DNA of 64,000 nucleotides from Tachypleus tridentatus (Eukaryota > Arthropoda > Merostomata > Xiphosura > Limulidae), in contig NC_134834.1 in assembly GCF_004210375.1 (NCBI RefSeq), positions 14,927,857 to 14,991,856 on the forward strand, written 5' to 3'. Of the stretch, positions 61,301 through 64,000 are shown in pieces. Within the stretch, counting starts at the first letter, position 1. The number at the start of each line of letters is the position of its first letter. Position numbers and translations under genes: made by a program. The notes under the pieces are model-generated. The model saw only the letters and a list, made by a program, of their open reading frames with translations. It was not told the origin of the DNA and did not search any database.

Positions 61301-63891
61301 AAATCATAAGTAAACTTTTAGGTATAAAACATTTTTTTAAAGATAAACTAACAAGTAGAATACAATGTACAACTACATTTAGAGTGTAAGGTAACTTGAT
61401 CCAAGTGTCGTCAGTACAAGCCTATAGAGTGGAATGCATCTTTACACAGAGTTGCTTGTTTTTGGTAGAGATAAACTGTATATCAGATTATATTTATAAA
61501 AGTTTTATTTATCACTGAACCATTTCTTCATTATGTTACTATTATTACTGTTTTTTTCGAAAGCCAGATTAATGATTCAAGCCATGACATATTCAGTAAT
61601 ATTTGTTTTTACATGAGTATTCTTTGTTTTTGTAAACTGCTATATAGGATATATTATTTACAAGTTTCTCAGTTTATTCAGTTTGGTTACATGTAAATCA
61701 AAATGTGTCTGCTGGTTTCCTAAACTTAAAACAATAACTAAAGATCTGGAAACTACCAAGTTATGGTTGAATTATTTTTGTTTTACCTACCATTTAAAGA
61801 ATTAAAATTCGAGATTAACTTCTAACAACTTGTACAGATATGTGAGTAAAAAAAATATATAATTCAAGGCAACACCAGTTGTATCTTTTAAGTTTTCCCT
61901 CAGCCAACAACTCTTAGTTAGATCTACAGTCAAGATCTTGCTTTTATTGTAAATAAATAATTAGTTATAGTGTGTGTTACTAAGAACAAAACTTTGTTGT
62001 GCACACCATGGGTACCAACACCCAGTTTTTAGTGTTGCAAACCTTCAGACTTACCACTATGCCATTTGGGGGCACACCTGATATCAATGTGTTTTACTAA
62101 GTTCTGAAATAAACTGGAATGAGTTTTATTATACAGGAAACATGTAAATTTATCCATTTTATTTTGTATTGACACTTTAATAACAATTCATTTTGTTTTC
62201 TTGTTAAACTGAATTTATTTTAACTTTAAAGTGACGTTTATTATGTATGTCTATTTTTTGTTATAATTTCTACGTTTTATAGCTAACTAATCTGAATTAC
62301 CTGCTTTGTTTTAGGTTCTCCTGTGGGGCTCTCTTTGCCTCACTTCTATCAAGCATCCCCATCCTACTTGAAAACTGTTGAAGGTCTCCAACCCAATGAG
62401 TCCAGTCATGAGTTCTTCCTGGATATTCATCCAGTAAGACTCAGTTTTGAAAGTAACATTTTCTTTGAGTAAAATAACAAAGGTTCAACCTTCAGTTGTT
62501 TTTTTTTAAATTCTTTCAACCCTAACTTGGTGAAACTGTTTTTCATATGCTAAACTTTGGTGTGGATGATCCAAATTTTTTATAAAAGAACTTTGATAGA
62601 TATAACCACCTCTTACAGTGATGATTAAGTTGTACTGTGCTGTTTGATGCAGGAAAATATTTTTATTACAATTTATTAGATCTCTGGATTATCGACAAAC
62701 ATTGGTGCTCGCCTTCAGCTTAATGCCATTTTGGAACGAGATAAAATGATAAAGTAAGTCTGGGCTAAAACTCTTCTATAAATTATTTATTCTCTTAGTA
62801 CGATATTTCTTTTATGTTATTGATATAATGGTATTAAACTTTTCTTTCAGAACACTAAACTTGTATTTTGGCTATCTTCAGTAAGTTTTGTCTGGTGAGG
62901 TGTATGGTAACCAATATTCACCTGTGTCTTGTGACCATTTCTCAACAAACCTTGTCTGGTGAGGTGTATGGTAACCAATATTCACCTGTGTCTTGTGACC
63001 ATTTCCCAACAAACCTTGTCTGGTGAGGTGTATGGTCACCAATATTCACCTGTCTTGTGACCATTTCCCAACAAACCTTGTCTGGTGAGGTGTATGGTCA
63101 CCAATATTCACCTGTGTCTTGTGACCGTTTCCCAACAAACCTTGTCTGGTGAGGTGTATGGTCACCAATATTCACCTGTGTCTTGTGACCGTTTCCCAAC
63201 AAACCTTGTCTGGTTGGATGGAAAGTTTTATATACTTATTGTTTTTATTTTGTTTATGGCACAGGTTAGACTCGTGGTTAGAGCTACTAATTTAGGAGTT
63301 GTTAAGAAATGTTTGCATTTCATGCAAAACCAGAAAATATTCCCAACATCTTGCACGGTCAGGGATCTCAGCAGTTCCTTAGTTGTTTTACCATAAATAC
63401 ACATTGTTTTATTACCTTTCAATAATCTTATGACCTGAAAATTTATTAATTTTCAAGAAATACGATCAGCAAAAATAAAATATACATTTTATGTTCAGTT
63501 AAGGTCAAACATTATGTAGTTTGTGTTTGATAGCTGGACACTCCTATTGTAGAAGAAAGCATATCGTACATTACCATTGTATTTTTAATCAGTTTTACTT
63601 AGAGTTGTTATAAATAATTTTTTATATAGTATAATAAATTTTAAAGTTGAAAGCTCTGAAGTATATATAATGTTTTAAATATTAATATTACATTTAATAA
63701 AGTTTACTTTTAAAGTAACTTGATTTTGAACCTTTTGTTTTAAAGTTTCAAATGTTAGATTATATTCTTCACGTAACTGTAAATATTCATTGTTTTTCAC
63801 CTAAATATATTTAGACTAATATTAGTTCACTGTTTTCAGGCAGTTTTCCAACATCACAGAACTGGTGTTACCTATTTTGTGGCAAAAAGTT
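37289..63891 (+). CDS. SCARB1-like: Class B scavenger receptor (CD36/SCARB1 family), 12 exons, 3' end outside window
   Basis: Membrane glycoprotein receptor. In this family two membrane segments anchor a large extracellular loop that binds lipoproteins, phospholipids and other ligands. Hand-joined coding exons: 37289-37316, 42976-43067, 49773-49934, 50970-51111, 52577-52783, 54044-54135, 55832-55878, 58749-58818, 59839-60011, 62315-62433, 62680-62753 and 63840-63891. All introns are GT-AG and phases match at every junction if one extra base in exon 3 is skipped. The model gives about 419 residues of a usual 480-520. Residues 10-32 are the first membrane segment. Markers are WKSIPIPI, YFFNMTNP, GPYTY, VGSDDD, NNSDDGVFTVFTG, PDLCRS and FFLDIHP. 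Cys250, 279, 318 and 335 match the family's disulfide region, and several N-glycosylation sites (NITW, NNT, NGT, NES) are present. The NNSDxGxFTVFTG and LDIHP wording is closer to SCARB1 than to LIMP-2, but the subfamily is inferred from memory. Confidence 0.9.
38250..38870 (+). pseudogene. CR1-like LINE, 5'-truncated, in intron 1
   Basis: Reads 'KERDFDVLINQTLKPFKQSV' near 38,290 (the EKDLGV-type motif after the reverse transcriptase core), 'DIELLKRVRRKVTRMMPRM' near 38,490, and the conserved 3' region to 'ctttacagtttgtttag'. Several stops and frame breaks mean it is dead. Its 3' terminus runs straight into the 71-bp tandem array. Confidence 0.75.
38867..42816. repeat. 69/71-bp minisatellite, about 56 units, derived from a LINE 3' end
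   Basis: Units of 'tttgtttagtttacagcagg', 'agacagctaagataaacc', 'agtaggtcccatgttgt' and 'aaaacataaccaatag'. The common unit is 71 bp; about a dozen units lack the TA of 'aaaacataacc' and are 69 bp; two or three have extra A's. Units are nearly identical (only a couple of internal changes, aagata to aaggta). The unit matches the LINE 3' end at 52,310-52,375 (gacagttgagatggacca, aggttccttgttgta), so the array grew from the terminus of the LINE just upstream. It fills 3.95 kb of intron 1. Confidence 0.93.
42976..43067 (+). CDS. SCARB1-like: SCARB1-like exon 2 (first membrane segment)
   Basis: The acceptor is 'tttatatacag' and the donor gtaaga. It encodes VVTGAIGLAVLVFGLALLFS followed by FPVLFRYLLYK, a hydrophobic span with a basic end, as in the N-terminal anchor of the family. 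It ends in phase 0. Confidence 0.9.
45381..45494 (+). mobile_element. SINE-C within the DIRS recombinase region
   Basis: 'gacagtagtaagtctttaga', box B 'ttggtttgattcccattgg' and tail 'tttctttgctataagaaaa'. It splits the recombinase remnant, so it is younger than the DIRS element. Confidence 0.75.
46182..46301 (-). mobile_element. SINE-B with 9-bp target-site duplication
   Basis: 'ttgaattaagcacaaagcta', 'gctctgcccaccactggta' and 'cagacataccgctgagccat'. The direct repeat ttgggtttt lies at 46,173-46,181 and 46,302-46,310. Well preserved. Confidence 0.85.
47840..49772. other. Remainder of intron 2, one unclassified repeat-like block
   Basis: From about 48,775 ('actagctggggtatccgtac') to about 49,160 the sequence looks like a decayed transposon end ('actagctg-ggtaccc' starts are common in animal repeats), but no family can be assigned. 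The rest is AT-rich intron. Confidence 0.35.
49773..49934 (+). CDS. SCARB1-like: SCARB1-like exon 3, carries a one-base frame break
   Basis: The acceptor is 'cttcctttcag' and the donor gtattt. It encodes NLPLKNGSISYEMWKSIPIP, IHQRVYFFNMTNPDDFLQKG and IKPKLQEL. The family then requires GPYxYR. The bases ggtccttatacttacag do encode GPYTY plus two-thirds of Arg, but one base out of frame, so one base in 49,914-49,917 is extra. Read without correction, the frame ends at TAA 50,982-50,984 in exon 4. Confidence 0.88.
50970..51111 (+). CDS. SCARB1-like: SCARB1-like exon 4
   Basis: The acceptor is 'atttcacattag' and the donor gtgagt. With the phase-2 end of exon 3 it reads R-CWWVKKNITWHHNNTVTYRE, then NKKYVFVPELSVGSDDDLIT. 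The pattern KxNITWxxNNTVxY and the acidic GSDDD are typical of the ectodomain start. The CWWV stretch is unusual, since relatives have charged residues there. Confidence 0.88.
51380..52380 (+). pseudogene. CR1-like LINE, about 1 kb, in intron 4
   Basis: Reads 'WIEEWLDKRKQMVVINGVQ' then 'WINVTGGVPRD' (reverse transcriptase segment before the VTSGVPQGS-type motif), 'NQSLKPFKQCALTSGWKNRT' (about 51,740), 'KKDIKLLEMV' (about 51,905) and the 3' end 'gggacagttgagatggacc'. Stops and frameshifts are frequent. It is the longest copy in the window and is useful as a reference. Confidence 0.75.
52577..52783 (+). CDS. SCARB1-like: SCARB1-like exon 5
   Basis: Phase 0 at both ends. The acceptor is 'gttaataaag' (weak polypyrimidine tract) and the donor gtaagt. 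It encodes AAAAWLRNANSLEKVSASIL, FFLLKETVFIQRSVRQLTYE and GYSDYLTVIAPLINPDIPKT, then NGYFGWLYG. This covers the apical helical region and the R-VREL--GY motif of the family. Confidence 0.9.
54044..54135 (+). CDS. SCARB1-like: SCARB1-like exon 6
   Basis: Encodes RNNSDDGVFTVFTGKDEISK, then FNLIENWNGL and two bases of Ser (phase 2). The acceptor is 'ttatctttag' and the donor gtaaat. The FTVFTGxDxISK-LxxWNG string is the most recognisable family signature in the gene. Confidence 0.93.
54600..55065 (-). pseudogene. CR1-like LINE remnant in intron 6, antisense to the gene
   Basis: The reverse complement of 54,690-54,800 ('acagtaaatttgaggtagtt', 'aaatcttgacaaatgataag') matches the 3' part of the LINE copies at 38,770 and 52,230. 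'ttgaattattggaaagagtt' (from about 54,995) matches the earlier segment. Broken frames. Confidence 0.65.
55423..55690 (+). mobile_element. SINE-A in intron 6
   Basis: 'gcctgacatggctaggcaat', 'gtaaaagagtagcccaagag' and 'gtgtagctttgcatgaagct'. It is complete but among the most diverged full-length copies, with many C-to-T or G-to-A changes. Confidence 0.8.
55832..55878 (+). CDS. SCARB1-like: SCARB1-like exon 7
   Basis: Completes Ser, then encodes SLNYWNGTCNKIEGT and one base (phase 1). The acceptor follows a T-rich tract ending atag and the donor is gtaagc. It contains Cys250 and the C-x-I-x-GT motif that starts the disulfide-bonded region. Confidence 0.88.
56470..57440 (+). mobile_element. Two decayed Penelope-type tail remnants in intron 7
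   Basis: 'cgaaacgttgtcctctaca' with 'ccgtccattctacaaagttt' at 57,330-57,390 recurs in part at 56,485-56,517. 'cataccaaccgtcctgagat' at 56,838-56,857 matches the tail behind the hammerhead-like motif at 10,181. Boundaries are uncertain. Confidence 0.4.
58749..58818 (+). CDS. SCARB1-like: SCARB1-like exon 8
   Basis: Completes Asn, then encodes GELDPPLKDNQGMVTIFQPD and LC, with two bases of Arg (phase 2). The acceptor is 'gtctgttccag' and the donor gttaga. It contains Cys279 in the F-PDLCRS motif. Confidence 0.92.
59839..60011 (+). CDS. SCARB1-like: SCARB1-like exon 9
   Basis: Completes Arg, then encodes SWKLEYKEEIKNFGMTSRRF, TAKTSVLANGTDNPENRCFA and TRRHLPSGVMDMSPCRY, with one base of Gly (phase 1). 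The acceptor is 'gcgtgttacag' and the donor gtaata. Cys318 and Cys335 are in the positions of the family's disulfide partners. The extra cysteines of the CxC motif in relatives are absent, and GVMDMSPC matches the usual G--NVS-C. Confidence 0.93.
60012..62314. other. Intron 9, no coding content recognised
   Basis: AT-rich intron. The only identified repeat is a SINE-B near its 3' end. Confidence 0.6.
61985..62073 (-). mobile_element. SINE-B fragment in intron 9
   Basis: 'tgtgcacaccatgggtacca', 'acacccagtttttagtgttg' and 'gacttaccactatgccattt' match reverse SINE-B. The tail is degraded. Confidence 0.6.
62315..62433 (+). CDS. SCARB1-like: SCARB1-like exon 10
   Basis: Completes Gly, then encodes SPVGLSLPHFYQASPSYLKT, VEGLQPNESSHEFFLDIHP (phase 0). 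The acceptor is 'gctttgttttag' and the donor gtaaga. PHFYxA and EGLxPNxxxHxxFLDIHP are hallmark motifs of the family. Confidence 0.94.
62680..62753 (+). CDS. SCARB1-like: SCARB1-like exon 11
   Basis: Encodes ISGLSTNIGARLQLNAILER, then DKMI and two bases of Lys (phase 2). The acceptor is 'caatttattag' and the donor gtaagt. It matches the TGxxxxxxxRLQLNxxLE segment lining the ectodomain. Confidence 0.92.
62888..63214. repeat. 64-bp minisatellite, about 5 units, in intron 11
   Basis: Units of 'ttgtctggtgaggtgtatgg', '(a/c)accaatattcacctgtg' and 'tcttgtgacc(a/g)tttcccaac'. The period is 64 bp; the third unit lacks GT and is 62 bp. Variants are graded along the array (a to c, a to g), suggesting stepwise duplication. 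Confidence 0.9.
63840..63891 (+). CDS. SCARB1-like: SCARB1-like exon 12 (last exon in window)
   Basis: Completes Lys, then encodes QFSNITELVLPILWQKV (phase 0). The acceptor is 'actgttttcag' and the donor gtaagt. It matches F-NI---VLP-LW near the end of the ectodomain. The remaining 60-100 residues with the second membrane segment should lie downstream of 64,000. Confidence 0.88.
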
Positions 63892-64000
63892 GTAAGTTTT
63901 CAATTTCTGTTCAGCTTAGTCGTGTGAATTTTAAAAATTACAATAATTTTGGTCAATTACAACAAAGTAATTTCATCTGCACAGTTTTTTCTTCTAATAT

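Noticed and set aside
62851..62882. Extra exon after 'ctttctttcag' at about 62,850
   Set aside because: The downstream codons (aacactaaacttg) do not match the family, and exon 11 joins exon 12 in phase without it.

Overview
The window is animal nuclear DNA. It has one multi-exon protein-coding gene with GT-AG introns, and the rest is mostly repeats. Three tRNA-headed SINE families (labelled here SINE-A, about 280 bp; SINE-B and SINE-C, about 120 bp each) dominate the left half. From memory these families resemble interspersed repeats of horseshoe crabs (Xiphosura), so a horseshoe crab or related chelicerate is the best guess. I could not check this by search.

Region 1-34,200 holds no convincing host gene. 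It is a mosaic of SINEs in both orientations, several with intact target-site duplications (TSDs) or nested in one another. Other pieces are a Penelope-like element fragment with a GIY-YIG domain and a hammerhead-like RNA motif behind it, LINE debris, a foldback element, and three minisatellites: 48 bp x 24 at 6.95-8.10 kb, 68 bp x 11 at 27.0-27.7 kb, and 37 bp x about 41 at 30.5-32.1 kb. Nearly every open frame here lies in a repeat.

Region 34,200-64,000 is poorer in SINEs and carries a class B scavenger receptor (CD36/SCARB1 family) gene on the + strand. I assembled it by hand into 12 coding exons (37,289-63,891). The splice phases agree throughout, except for one extra base in exon 3. The last C-terminal exon(s), including the second membrane segment, lie beyond the window. 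Intron 1 holds a CR1-like LINE whose 3' terminus has expanded into a 3.95-kb array of about 56 units of 69-71 bp. Intron 2 holds a decayed DIRS-like retrotransposon (reverse transcriptase, RNase H and tyrosine recombinase remnants), itself hit by two SINEs. Introns 4 and 6 hold more copies of the same LINE. Intron 11 holds a 64-bp minisatellite. An 83-bp hAT-type MITE with perfect 15-bp inverted termini and an 8-bp TSD lies 1.4 kb upstream of the start codon.

The most interesting points are the minisatellite born from a LINE 3' end, with a splice-acceptor-like motif in every unit; the exon-3 frame break; the 48-bp repeat that stays open on both strands; the hammerhead-like motifs linked to Penelope remnants; and an inverted SINE copy that carried along 35 bp of its parent's flank.
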